From positions 1 to 14,593 of the forward strand of contig JACESW010000013.1 of the NCBI GenBank assembly GCA_013911625.1: a stretch of 14,593 bases of DNA. Direction: 5' to 3'. Positions 7,595 through 14,593 of this stretch are shown here, one piece after another (position 1 is the first letter of the stretch; every line of letters starts with the position of its first letter). A program made the position numbers and the translations under genes. A model generated the notes under the pieces. It was not told the DNA's origin. It saw only the letters and a list, made by a program, of their open reading frames with translations, and searched no databases. The stretch comes from Cryomorphaceae bacterium (GTDB taxonomy: Bacteria; Bacteroidota; Bacteroidia; Flavobacteriales; Schleiferiaceae).

Positions 7595-8662
7595 ATGAGG
7601 AAAGGCGTGTTTTTATTGGCGATTAGTTATGCACTATTGGTGAGCTGCAGCAGTGCAGTTTCCTTGGCGGATAATTATGCAGAAGATGAAAACTACTACG
7701 ACCCTACTCTACCCTCGCCACAGTTTGCCCGCACCGCTCTAACCTTGCCACAAGGTTATTCTGAAGAAGAATTAGACGATATCTGGACGAATTCTTCTGA
7801 AGTTGTAGCTCCAGATAATAGCAGCCGAGGAAATATCTGGTGGAACAACACACCCTCTTCAGGCTGGTCTAATACAGGGTTCAACTCTTTCAATCGTCCT
7901 GGTAGTTCGTTCTCTTTTTTTGGAGGCATGGGTCCTATGTTCAACCCATGGTCGCCGTGGAACAACCCTGCCTGGGTCTCGAACAATGGCTGGGGCATTG
8001 GCAACACCTATGGATCCGGTTACGGCTGGAACAACGGTTGGAATAACGGATGGGGTTGGCACGATCCATACGGCTGGAACAACGGATGGAATAACGGGTG
8101 GGGCTACGGCTATGATCCCTACGGATATGGATACAACCCCTACGGCTGGAACAATGGTTGGGGCTGGAACAACGGTTGGAACAACAATTCTTGGTCCCAA
8201 ACAGGCGGAAATAGCTCTGGCACAGGGACAACCAGCACAACAACGACCGGTTCTACTACTCGAACTAACTACGGCAACCGTAGACCATCAAAATACACTT
8301 CTACTCGAGGTGCTGGAGTGAGCAGTGGTCGCACCACTGGCACTACTAGCGGCACCACTTCTAGTGCAGGATGGCGTGGAATTATTGAAGCCGCAAACGG
8401 TCTTCAACAAGAAGCTGCAGCGCAGCAAAACGTCCGCTCATCGGTACAATCTACCACGCGCAGCTCTTCTTCAAAGAACAACACTTCACGTTCCTACACG
8501 CGTCCAACGGAACGTTCCAGTCGAACGTACGAGCGAAGCAACACCAGATCGTACAACTCAACCCCGTCTAGATCCTACGACAACAGTAGAAGTACATCGC
8601 CTTCTCCTTCAAGCAGCACACGTTCACAGAGTTCGAACAGCAGTAGCGGCAGAAGAAGATGA
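7595..8662 (+). CDS. Repeat-rich lipoprotein (Gly/Trp/Asn/Tyr repeats, Ser/Arg tail)
   Basis: No enzymatic domain is recognised. I choose the ATG at 7595 because it begins a clean lipoprotein signal, [18 protein letters not shown], with lipobox LVSC and Cys18. The upstream in-frame ATG at 7523 would overlap proS and add a non-signal extension. The 355-residue product has three zones: a short acidic region after the Cys (about 25-75), a low-complexity core of [16 protein letters not shown] repeats (143-200), and a long Ser/Thr/Arg/Gly-rich tail (from about 201) ending SGRRR. One more ordered patch, [20 protein letters not shown], lies at 259-278. No acidic surface-export signal follows the Cys, so the periplasmic face of the outer membrane is as likely as the cell surface. 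Its stop overlaps the next start as ATGA. As I recall, similar lipoproteins sit beside proS and an OmpP1-like gene in other Flavobacteriia; this was not checked. Confidence 0.85.
   Translation: MRKGVFLLAISYALLVSCSSAVSLADNYAEDENYYDPTLPSPQFARTALTLPQGYSEEELDDIWTNSSEVVAPDNSSRGNIWWNNTPSSGWSNTGFNSFNRPGSSFSFFGGMGPMFNPWSPWNNPAWVSNNGWGIGNTYGSGYGWNNGWNNGWGWHDPYGWNNGWNNGWGYGYDPYGYGYNPYGWNNGWGWNNGWNNNSWSQTGGNSSGTGTTSTTTTGSTTRTNYGNRRPSKYTSTRGAGVSSGRTTGTTSGTTSSAGWRGIIEAANGLQQEAAAQQNVRSSVQSTTRSSSSKNNTSRSYTRPTERSSRTYERSNTRSYNSTPSRSYDNSRSTSPSPSSSTRSQSSNSSSGRRR
8021..8194 (+). repeat. Coding tandem repeats (Trp-Asn-Asn-Gly units)
   Basis: A near-identical block TACGGCTGGAACAA recurs at 8021, 8069 and 8141, spaced 48 and 72 bases, both multiples of 24. 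Shorter TGGAAnAACGG units lie between the copies. In protein the pattern alternates WNNG steps with DPYG or NPYG turns (residues 143-200). Near-identity at DNA level, not only in protein, suggests recent expansion or homogenisation. Confidence 0.85.
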
Positions 8663-10056
8663 TCAGAAAGCTAAGTGCTATCTTTTTATGTATTGCGCTA
8701 CATCTAACCTCGAGTGCTCAGGACCTCGACTACTTTGCAGAGCTTAACGCCCCCTTAAGTTTCGGGGATAGCAGGTTTACTGCTTTAGCTGGAAACATGG
8801 TTGGAATGAGTGGTTCATTGACTGCACTGGCCCTTAATCCTGCCACTGTTGGACTGTATCGGCAGGATGCGTTTTCTGCAAGTGGCAATATTTTCAACTC
8901 GCGCAACCGCAGTACCAGCGGCGGAACCCTCGGTAATTCCAGCAACTTGAATGTGGGTAATATCGGCTTTGTCGCCCGTGACCCAAATAATGGTTGGCAT
9001 GTGTTCTTCTCATACAATACAGACCAACTTTACCGCGGAAGACTGCGCAATAACGAGGCAAACGGAGGCTCTATCCTGTCGCAATTCATTAATAATGCAG
9101 CAGGAACTCCCCCGGAGTATTTACCAGAATTAGGTCCCTACGAGGATATGATGTACCAGAGTTATGCCGTCGATTATAACCCAAACACAGGCAACTACTT
9201 CGCTCCAGCTAACCTATTTGATGTCAATACCAAGCACCTGTATTTTAGACAAGGTATGCGCAATCGTTGGACATTAGGCACCGGAAAAGGACTGAGCCAA
9301 AGGTTTTATGTCGGAGGTTCTTTAAGTTTTGTCCACACGTTTGAAACCGTAGAGATTACGCACGAAGAATCCTTTAACGAAACCAATGACCTGACCGACT
9401 TCACCATGGAAGAATGGTGGAACAATAGCGCGGTTGGAATTACTGGAAATGTAGGATTTTATTACCGTCCTGTGCAGTCTCTGCGCATTGCTGCTGCCTT
9501 CGAACTACCAAGCGTTTACGGGTTCAATCAAGATTGGGAAACGAAGTTCAGGGCTGATCGACCTTCTATCTCTGCCAGTGGAATGACCGCCGAAGGCTAT
9601 GGGGAGATGTATCAATGGTCCATGATGACTGCACCAAAGCTACGCGGTGGAATAACGCTCGTTGGTGGCCGGACGGGACTGTTAACCGTAAATTACACCT
9701 ACGCGCCTACTGCTGCTGGGAGAATGTTTTCGAGAAATGAACGCTACTTAAACGAATCTATTGACTCACTCCTCGCACCGGTACATCAGATAGGAACAGC
9801 AGGTGAGCTGCGTTTTGGAATTCTAACCCTTCAAGCAGGGGTGACCTATGTTTCGAGTGCTCAAGAGCAGTTAGGAAGCCACCTTCAGATTGGTGGTGGT
9901 ATGAGCATAAAATCGGACCAAACAATCTATAATGTTAGCTTTGGAAGCATTGTTCGAAACAAGCAATATTTCATGTATAGTGCCGATTTCACTAACCCGG
10001 TGGACTACTCAAATACACTTTCTGTTCTAAGTACCGGGGTTACCTTTAAATTCTAG
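8659..10056 (+). CDS. OmpP1/FadL/TodX-like outer-membrane beta-barrel protein
   Basis: This is a probable outer-membrane channel of the FadL-like superfamily, which moves hydrophobic or other small molecules. The 465-residue product has a signal peptide with hydrophobic residues 5-17 and a likely cleavage in SSA|QD after Ala20. The mature N-terminus contains the pattern ALALNPATVGLY (Asn60-Pro61), as in FadL/OmpP1 proteins, where this region forms the plug. The rest alternates short aromatic/Gly strands and Asn-rich loops, and the chain ends TGVTFKF with a C-terminal Phe, as barrel proteins do. The ATG overlaps the preceding lipoprotein stop by four bases (ATGA), so translation is likely coupled and the two products may be needed together. 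Flavobacterial homologues are often labelled hemin receptor, but I see no heme-binding evidence. The cargo is unknown. Confidence 0.85.
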   Translation: MIRKLSAIFLCIALHLTSSAQDLDYFAELNAPLSFGDSRFTALAGNMVGMSGSLTALALNPATVGLYRQDAFSASGNIFNSRNRSTSGGTLGNSSNLNVGNIGFVARDPNNGWHVFFSYNTDQLYRGRLRNNEANGGSILSQFINNAAGTPPEYLPELGPYEDMMYQSYAVDYNPNTGNYFAPANLFDVNTKHLYFRQGMRNRWTLGTGKGLSQRFYVGGSLSFVHTFETVEITHEESFNETNDLTDFTMEEWWNNSAVGITGNVGFYYRPVQSLRIAAAFELPSVYGFNQDWETKFRADRPSISASGMTAEGYGEMYQWSMMTAPKLRGGITLVGGRTGLLTVNYTYAPTAAGRMFSRNERYLNESIDSLLAPVHQIGTAGELRFGILTLQAGVTYVSSAQEQLGSHLQIGGGMSIKSDQTIYNVSFGSIVRNKQYFMYSADFTNPVDYSNTLSVLSTGVTFKF

Positions 10057-10159
10057 ACGATTTTTAGTCGTTTTGGCTTAATTTGCAGAAGCCTAAACCC
10101 ATTGTACTGTTAGCCGTTATTTTAGCGGTATAACCATTTAACTTTCATAGAACAGCATT
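10057..10159 (+). other. Intergenic gap with small inverted repeats, no clear terminator or promoter
   Basis: The 103 bases hold three short inverted repeats: AGACGA/TCGTTT (10055-10060 with 10068-10073), GGCTT/AAGCC (10075-10079 with 10089-10093), and CCGTT/AGCGG further on. The first is followed by only one or two T residues and would be a weak terminator. TAACTTTC at 10139-10146 is one base off the Bacteroidetes -7 consensus but leaves a very short leader. Whether the next gene has its own promoter is undecided. Confidence 0.3.
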
Positions 10160-13100
10160 ATGCAAAAGTTTTGGACGCTTCGACTAGCATTAACCATCAG
10201 CTTCACTGGCTTCAGCCAACGTAAATCGAAAGACGACGCACCAGCGTGGACAACAGCGAACACCAGCGCTTTCAAATTTAGAGACATTGGTCCTGCTACG
10301 ACTTCAGGTCGTATTGCAGATCTAGCTGTGAACCCGGAGAACAAGGCAGAGATGTATCTAGCCCTAGCTTCTGGGGGTGTATGGAAAACCTCGAACAATG
10401 GAACTACTTGGCAACCCATTTTTGAGCATGAAAATTCCTACAGTACAGGTTGCATAGAGATTGATCCGAACAATACAAATACCATTTGGGTAGGAACCGG
10501 TGAAAACAACAATCAACGCTCTGTAGCCTACGGTGACGGGGTATATGTGAGTCGCGACGGTGGAAAATCGTGGACAAACACAGGTCTAGAAAGTAGCGAG
10601 CACATTGGTATGATCGCCATTGACCCGAGAAATTCAGACCACGTATATGTTGCTGCATATGGACCGCTTTGGAACAAGGGCGGTGAACGAGGTATCTATG
10701 AGACTACGGATGGCGGAAAAAATTGGACCCGAATTTTAGAAGTGAGTGAACACACTGGATTTAATGAAATCCATATGGATCCACGTGACCCGGATGTGAT
10801 GTATGCAACTGCTCATCAGAGGAGACGTCACGTATACACGCACCTAAGTGGTGGCCCTGAAAGCGCCATGTACAAGAGTACAGACGGCGGTAAGCATTGG
10901 GATAAAGTGGGCGGTGGCTTCCCTGGAGGCGATGTTGGACGTATCGGTATGGACATCAGCCCTGCGAACCCAGATGTACTATATGCAACTGTTGAAGGTC
11001 ATGGTATGTACAAGAGCACGGATCGCGGTGAGAGCTGGAACAAGCAGAGCGGTCACGAGACGAGCGGTAATTACTACGTAGAGCTCATCGCACACCCAAC
11101 GCGTGTGAATACAGTCTACAGCATGGACACATACGCCCATGTAAGTATTGACGGGGGTAAGAGCTTCAATCGAATTCCTAAAAAAGACAAACACGTAGAT
11201 AACCACTGCTTGTGGATTGATCCAGCAAATACCAAGCACATGATCATCGGTACAGATGGTGGCTTGTACGAGACGTGGGACGAAATGGGCAGCTGGAATT
11301 GGCGTGCCAATCTTCCTACGATCCAATTCTATCGCGTAGCCGTCGATAACGACTGGCCGTTCTACAATGTGTACGGTGGTACGCAAGACAACAACTCATT
11401 GGGTGGCCCTTCGCAAACAATCAACCGCAGAGGAATTATCAATAGCGACTGGATTGTCACCAACGGTGGTGACGGTTTTGAAAGTGCTACGGATCCTGAA
11501 GACCCAAACATTGTTTACGCACAAGCCCAATACGGATGGTTGGTTCGATTCAACAAACAAACCGGCGAGAAAACGCCAATCCAACCTCAACCTCGCTATA
11601 AAGAGGCAGCCTACCGCTGGAACTGGGACGCTCCTCTAATAACAAGTAAGCATCAGAAAAAGACGCTCTACTTTGCCGCTAACAAAATCTTTAAATCAAA
11701 CGACCGCGGCGGAAGCTGGGAAGTAATTTCAGAAGATTTGTCGCGTCAATTGGACCGAAACACCCTCCCTATCATGGACCGTTACTGGGGCCCTGAAGCG
11801 ATTGCACTTCACAAGAGCACATCCATCTACGGCAATATCGTAACCCTTCGTGAGCATCCAAATAATCCTGGAGAGCTTTGGGCAGGTACCGACGACGGTT
11901 TGGTGTGGAAGACAAGCGACGACGGAAAAAATTGGTCGAGCATCAAGAATTTCTCAGAATTGCCAAAAACTAAAGTGGGCTCACTAAGCCTTCCATTGGT
12001 GTATGTACAAGACCTTGTATTATCTGCACACAAAGAAAATGTAGTGTACGCCGTATTTAACAACCATAAAAACGGTGATTTCAAGCCGTACGTCTACAAG
12101 AGTACGAACGGCGGTAAAAACTGGGCAAGCATTGCCAGTGATTTACCGGAGCGCGGTACAGTGTATTCATTGGTTGAAGACCCCATCAATCCTGATTTGC
12201 TTTTTGCAGGTACAGAGTTCGGTATGTTCTTCACGCTTGATGGAGGTGAGCATTGGGCGCAACTAAAAGGTGGACTCCCTACCATTGCCGTGAAGGATAT
12301 CGCCATCCAAGAACGCGAGAACGATTTGGTTATAGCAACCTTCGGACGCGGCTTCTATGTATTGGATAATTATTCGCCCTTGCGTGAATTGGAGTACGTA
12401 CTCGATCAAGATGCTGCATTCTTCTCAACGAAGCCTGGATTACTTTTCCAAAGAGCGAACGTAGGTGGAATTGACTATAAAGGAAGCCAGCACTACCGCC
12501 CGAAGAATCCTCCTATGGGTGTAACCTTCCAGTTGCACATCGCAGATGGCGCTGCACGCGTAAAAGATGAACGTCCCGAAGCGAACAAGGATCTGCCCCA
12601 CTACCCGACTATGGATCAGCTTCGCGCTGAAGATTGGGAGGAGTCACCGTACTTATTGTTTGTCGTAAAAGACGAAGACGGCGCAGAGGTGGCTCGATTC
12701 ACTCGCGGCGATTTCAAGGGCATACAACGCTTTACATGGAACGCGAAATACAGCAGTAAAGCAAGCATTAACGGAAACGGGGAACCAAAAACCAATCCAG
12801 GCACGACCACATTCGTTAAACCAGGTACATACAGCATCTCTGTATTACGCTCAACGAATGGACTGCTTGAAGAATTGGTTTCAGGACACGCCTTTGAGGT
12901 GAACCACTTGTACAACTATGAAGATATTGACTATGAGTTCAATGCAGAAGTAGATGCAGTTTATGCTACAGCAAATCGCATTGATAGCGAATACAAGGAA
13001 CTTAAAGAAGAACTGGGGCAGTTGCGTGCCGGATTCAGAAACACCGTTGGAGCATCTGTGGAAGACCTTTCGGCAGCCAAAGCTGTAGACATGCAATTGA

Positions 13101-13363
13101 AAGAGTTGAGCTTATTGCTTAACGGAGATCCGTCACGTACGAAGCGCGAGATGGAAACTGTACCGTCTCTTGGAGATGTAGTGGGTATTCTTGCGTGGGG
13201 TGCTTGGAACCACCGCGGCGCGCCAACAGGTTCTATGAAAAACATGATGGAAGATGCTAAAGCAATGATGAAAGACGCACAAGCGGCCCTTGATGCTATT
13301 GAGGAAGCCATCGACCAACTAGAAGAAAAAGCAAGTGCTCAAGGGGTTCCTTATTGGGACTAA
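10160..13363 (+). CDS. Secreted Asp-box beta-propeller protein (sortilin/VPS10- and BNR-like)
   Basis: A secreted or periplasmic beta-propeller protein of unknown activity; homologues are loosely called glycosyl hydrolases without proof. The signal peptide (residues 1-20) ends FTGFSQ, typical of the phylum. Ten Asp-box motifs (pattern SxDGGxxW) begin near residues 77, 131, 182, 240, 286, 329, 513, 585, 648 and 692. Examples are SRDGGKSW, TTDGGKNW, STDGGKHW and SNDRGGSW. Each is preceded by an IDPxNxxxxY-like strand. Asp boxes sit at blade turns and are structural, not catalytic. The roughly 175-residue gap between boxes six and seven probably hides degenerate blades. A beta-rich region (about 780-915) follows, then a charged, helical, coiled-coil-like tail (about 925-1060). 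I see no sialidase catalytic signature, no transmembrane segment and no recognisable type IX secretion C-terminal domain. Length, 1067 residues, fits the family. Confidence 0.87.
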   Translation: MQKFWTLRLALTISFTGFSQRKSKDDAPAWTTANTSAFKFRDIGPATTSGRIADLAVNPENKAEMYLALASGGVWKTSNNGTTWQPIFEHENSYSTGCIEIDPNNTNTIWVGTGENNNQRSVAYGDGVYVSRDGGKSWTNTGLESSEHIGMIAIDPRNSDHVYVAAYGPLWNKGGERGIYETTDGGKNWTRILEVSEHTGFNEIHMDPRDPDVMYATAHQRRRHVYTHLSGGPESAMYKSTDGGKHWDKVGGGFPGGDVGRIGMDISPANPDVLYATVEGHGMYKSTDRGESWNKQSGHETSGNYYVELIAHPTRVNTVYSMDTYAHVSIDGGKSFNRIPKKDKHVDNHCLWIDPANTKHMIIGTDGGLYETWDEMGSWNWRANLPTIQFYRVAVDNDWPFYNVYGGTQDNNSLGGPSQTINRRGIINSDWIVTNGGDGFESATDPEDPNIVYAQAQYGWLVRFNKQTGEKTPIQPQPRYKEAAYRWNWDAPLITSKHQKKTLYFAANKIFKSNDRGGSWEVISEDLSRQLDRNTLPIMDRYWGPEAIALHKSTSIYGNIVTLREHPNNPGELWAGTDDGLVWKTSDDGKNWSSIKNFSELPKTKVGSLSLPLVYVQDLVLSAHKENVVYAVFNNHKNGDFKPYVYKSTNGGKNWASIASDLPERGTVYSLVEDPINPDLLFAGTEFGMFFTLDGGEHWAQLKGGLPTIAVKDIAIQERENDLVIATFGRGFYVLDNYSPLRELEYVLDQDAAFFSTKPGLLFQRANVGGIDYKGSQHYRPKNPPMGVTFQLHIADGAARVKDERPEANKDLPHYPTMDQLRAEDWEESPYLLFVVKDEDGAEVARFTRGDFKGIQRFTWNAKYSSKASINGNGEPKTNPGTTTFVKPGTYSISVLRSTNGLLEELVSGHAFEVNHLYNYEDIDYEFNAEVDAVYATANRIDSEYKELKEELGQLRAGFRNTVGASVEDLSAAKAVDMQLKELSLLLNGDPSRTKREMETVPSLGDVVGILAWGAWNHRGAPTGSMKNMMEDAKAMMKDAQAALDAIEEAIDQLEEKASAQGVPYWD

Positions 13364-13369
13364 TTGATG

Positions 13370-13377
13370 TAACTTTG
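13370..13377 (+). promoter_or_regulatory. Candidate -7 box for folE-cysS
   Basis: TAACTTTG is an exact TAnnTTTG match, seven bases after the Asp-box gene stop and 24 bases before the folE ATG. The -33 element would fall in the end of the upstream gene, where only a poor TTC is seen at 20 bases. An AGGA at 13395-13398, three bases before the ATG, is a short-spaced ribosome-binding candidate. Confidence 0.4.
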
Positions 13378-13401
13378 CGCCCCTAAAATTGAGTAGGAAT
13401 T

Positions 13402-14085
13402 ATGTCTAACAAGATTGACGAAGCATTGATTGAAGCCATTGGCGATGCACACGAGAGTTTTTCGGCAACAACGCCGTTAAGAGCTGATGCATTCGACAAA
13501 TCGGACGAAGAGAAGATTGCTATCATCACTGAACATGTCAAAGGTATCCTTGAGACACTTGGCATGGATTTAGAAGATGACAGCCTAAAAGGCACTCCGA
13601 AGCGCGTAGCCAAACTCTACGTGAATGAGGCCTTCGGTGGATTAAATCCAAAGCGTGAGCCGAGCATGAGTACGTTCGAGAATTCATACCGCTACGACGA
13701 AATGCTTGTTGAGAAAAATATTGTACTCTATTCCACTTGTGAGCACCACTTGTTGCCGATCGTCGGCCGCGCCCATGTTGCCTACATCTCGAAAGGAAAA
13801 GTAGTTGGTCTCAGCAAGATGAATCGCATTGTAGACTACTACGCAAAACGTCCTCAAGTTCAAGAGCGACTTACACGTCAGGTAGTTCAAGCACTTCAAG
13901 AAGTATTGGGCACCAAAGATGTGGCGTGTGTAATTGATGCGAAACACCTCTGTGTGAACTCACGCGGTATTAGAGATATTGAAAGCTCTACTGTAACTGC
14001 TGAATTTGGCGGTGTTTTCAAAGAAGAAGCCAAAAAGAAAGAATTCCTCGACTACATTAATTTAAAGACCGATTTCGGCGCATAA
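13402..14085 (+). CDS. folE: GTP cyclohydrolase I
   Basis: FolE converts GTP to 7,8-dihydroneopterin triphosphate, the first step to tetrahydrofolate and also the entry to queuosine-type precursors. The 227-residue product has the family's C-terminal catalytic core. [18 protein letters not shown] at 111-128 supplies Cys113 and His116 as zinc ligands and His115 as the catalytic residue. [10 protein letters not shown] at 181-190 supplies His182 and Cys184. Both blocks align with E. coli Cys110/His112/His113 and His179/Cys181. [20 protein letters not shown] (136-155) is another invariant block. The N-terminal 40 residues are variable in the family. All key residues are present, so it should be an active zinc-dependent cytoplasmic homodecamer. 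The stop overlaps the cysS start as TAATG, indicating an operon with translational coupling. Confidence 0.97.
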   Translation: MSNKIDEALIEAIGDAHESFSATTPLRADAFDKSDEEKIAIITEHVKGILETLGMDLEDDSLKGTPKRVAKLYVNEAFGGLNPKREPSMSTFENSYRYDEMLVEKNIVLYSTCEHHLLPIVGRAHVAYISKGKVVGLSKMNRIVDYYAKRPQVQERLTRQVVQALQEVLGTKDVACVIDAKHLCVNSRGIRDIESSTVTAEFGGVFKEEAKKKEFLDYINLKTDFGA

Positions 14086-14593
14086 TGAACCCATTGTACA
14101 GTACGTATCCCGTTCATATTGAAAATAGCCTCACTGGCGCTAAGGAGCAGCTCGTTCCTGTCAGTGAAGGGTGTATTGGGATGTATGTCTGTGGACCAAC
14201 AGTATATTCTGATGTTCACCTAGGGAATGCGCGGACCTTTACCTCGTTCGATTTCATTTATAGATATCTGAGCCATTTAGGATATAAGGTTCGTTACGTA
14301 CGAAACATTACCGATGCAGGTCATCTTGAAAACGATGCCGACGAGGGTGAGGATAAGATTGCCAAGAAAGCACGTCTGGAGCAATTAGAACCTATGGAAA
14401 TCGTTCAGCGTTATACCGTTGATTTTCACAAGGTCATGGAGCGTCTTGGGGCCCTCCCTCCTTCTATTGAGCCTACAGCTACTGGTCATATTGTTGAGCA
14501 AATAGAAATGACTCAAGCCATCATTGATAAAGGCTGGGCCTATGAAAGCAATGGGTCCGTCTACTTCGATGTGGATGCCTACAACCGCGATGG
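14085..14593 (+). CDS. cysS: Cysteinyl-tRNA synthetase (N-terminal part, cut off by window)
   Basis: CysS charges tRNA-Cys with cysteine. From the ATG at 14085, 169 codons are open to the window edge, starting [38 protein letters not shown] (about residues 33-50) contains the zinc-ligand Cys of the YxCGPTVY block and the class I HIGH-type motif in the variant [15 protein letters not shown] follows near 70, then the helical region with [20 protein letters not shown] and GSVYFDV, all typical. The full protein should be about 460-500 residues, so the KMSKS loop and anticodon-binding domain lie outside. The start codon shares its A with the folE stop (TAATG). Confidence 0.96.
   Translation, partial: MNPLYSTYPVHIENSLTGAKEQLVPVSEGCIGMYVCGPTVYSDVHLGNARTFTSFDFIYRYLSHLGYKVRYVRNITDAGHLENDADEGEDKIAKKARLEQLEPMEIVQRYTVDFHKVMERLGALPPSIEPTATGHIVEQIEMTQAIIDKGWAYESNGSVYFDVDAYNRD

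Noticed and set aside
8021..8194. Possible CRISPR-like array.
   Set aside because: The repeats are in-frame codons of one protein, the spacing is short and irregular, and there are no unique spacers of constant length and no cas genes.
7859..8321. Long open frames in other frames and on the opposite strand across the repeat region.
   Set aside because: They translate to biased low-complexity strings, an expected by-product of the GGN/TGG/AAC repeat. The main frame has the signal peptide and the ATGA junction.
1..14593. A previously undescribed defence, mobile or biosynthetic system.
   Set aside because: Every substantial frame is a housekeeping gene or a common envelope protein; no transposase, integrase, toxin-antitoxin pair, nuclease or biosynthetic core enzyme was seen.

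Overview
The window looks like an ordinary core-genome segment of a Bacteroidota bacterium, most likely a marine Flavobacteriales relative. The evidence is: an exact Bacteroidetes-type promoter (TTG, 19-base spacer, TAnnTTTG) in front of a tRNA gene; mostly weak Shine-Dalgarno sequences; several exported lipoproteins; an OmpP1/FadL-like barrel; and a 1067-residue Asp-box protein of a kind common in this phylum. Family-level placement is inference. Coding density is very high, no stretch over about 105 bases lacks a gene, and I see no insertion sequence, prophage, CRISPR array or compositional island.

Layout. The left edge (1-1904, minus) is most of purL, cut off at its 3' end. Divergent from it is a lipoprotein amidohydrolase of the YtcJ type (1961-3619), followed 54 bases later by a long-chain acyl-CoA ligase (3674-5452) that ends at a strong terminator. 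A minus-strand block follows: proS (7534-6059), tRNA-Glu(UUC) (5954-5882) and rpsT (5859-5608), with a terminator after rpsT. The tRNA and rpsT apparently share one promoter in the proS/tRNA gap. Divergent from proS is a two-gene unit: a lipoprotein with a Gly/Trp/Asn/Tyr repeat (7595-8662) and a beta-barrel outer-membrane protein (8659-10056), overlapping by ATGA. Next comes the Asp-box (sortilin/BNR-like) protein (10160-13363). The right edge holds folE (13402-14085) and the first 169 codons of cysS, overlapping by TAATG.

How the genes fit together. Most are housekeeping: purine synthesis (purL), translation (proS, tRNA-Glu, rpsT, cysS), pterin/folate or queuosine precursor supply (folE) and fatty-acid activation. 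The envelope genes are the accessory part. The repeat lipoprotein and the barrel are translationally coupled and probably act at the same membrane. No new multi-gene system is evident. The items most worth a second look are the repeat-lipoprotein/barrel pair, the tRNA-Glu/rpsT cotranscript with its structured leader, and the apparent loss of the zinc site in ProS.
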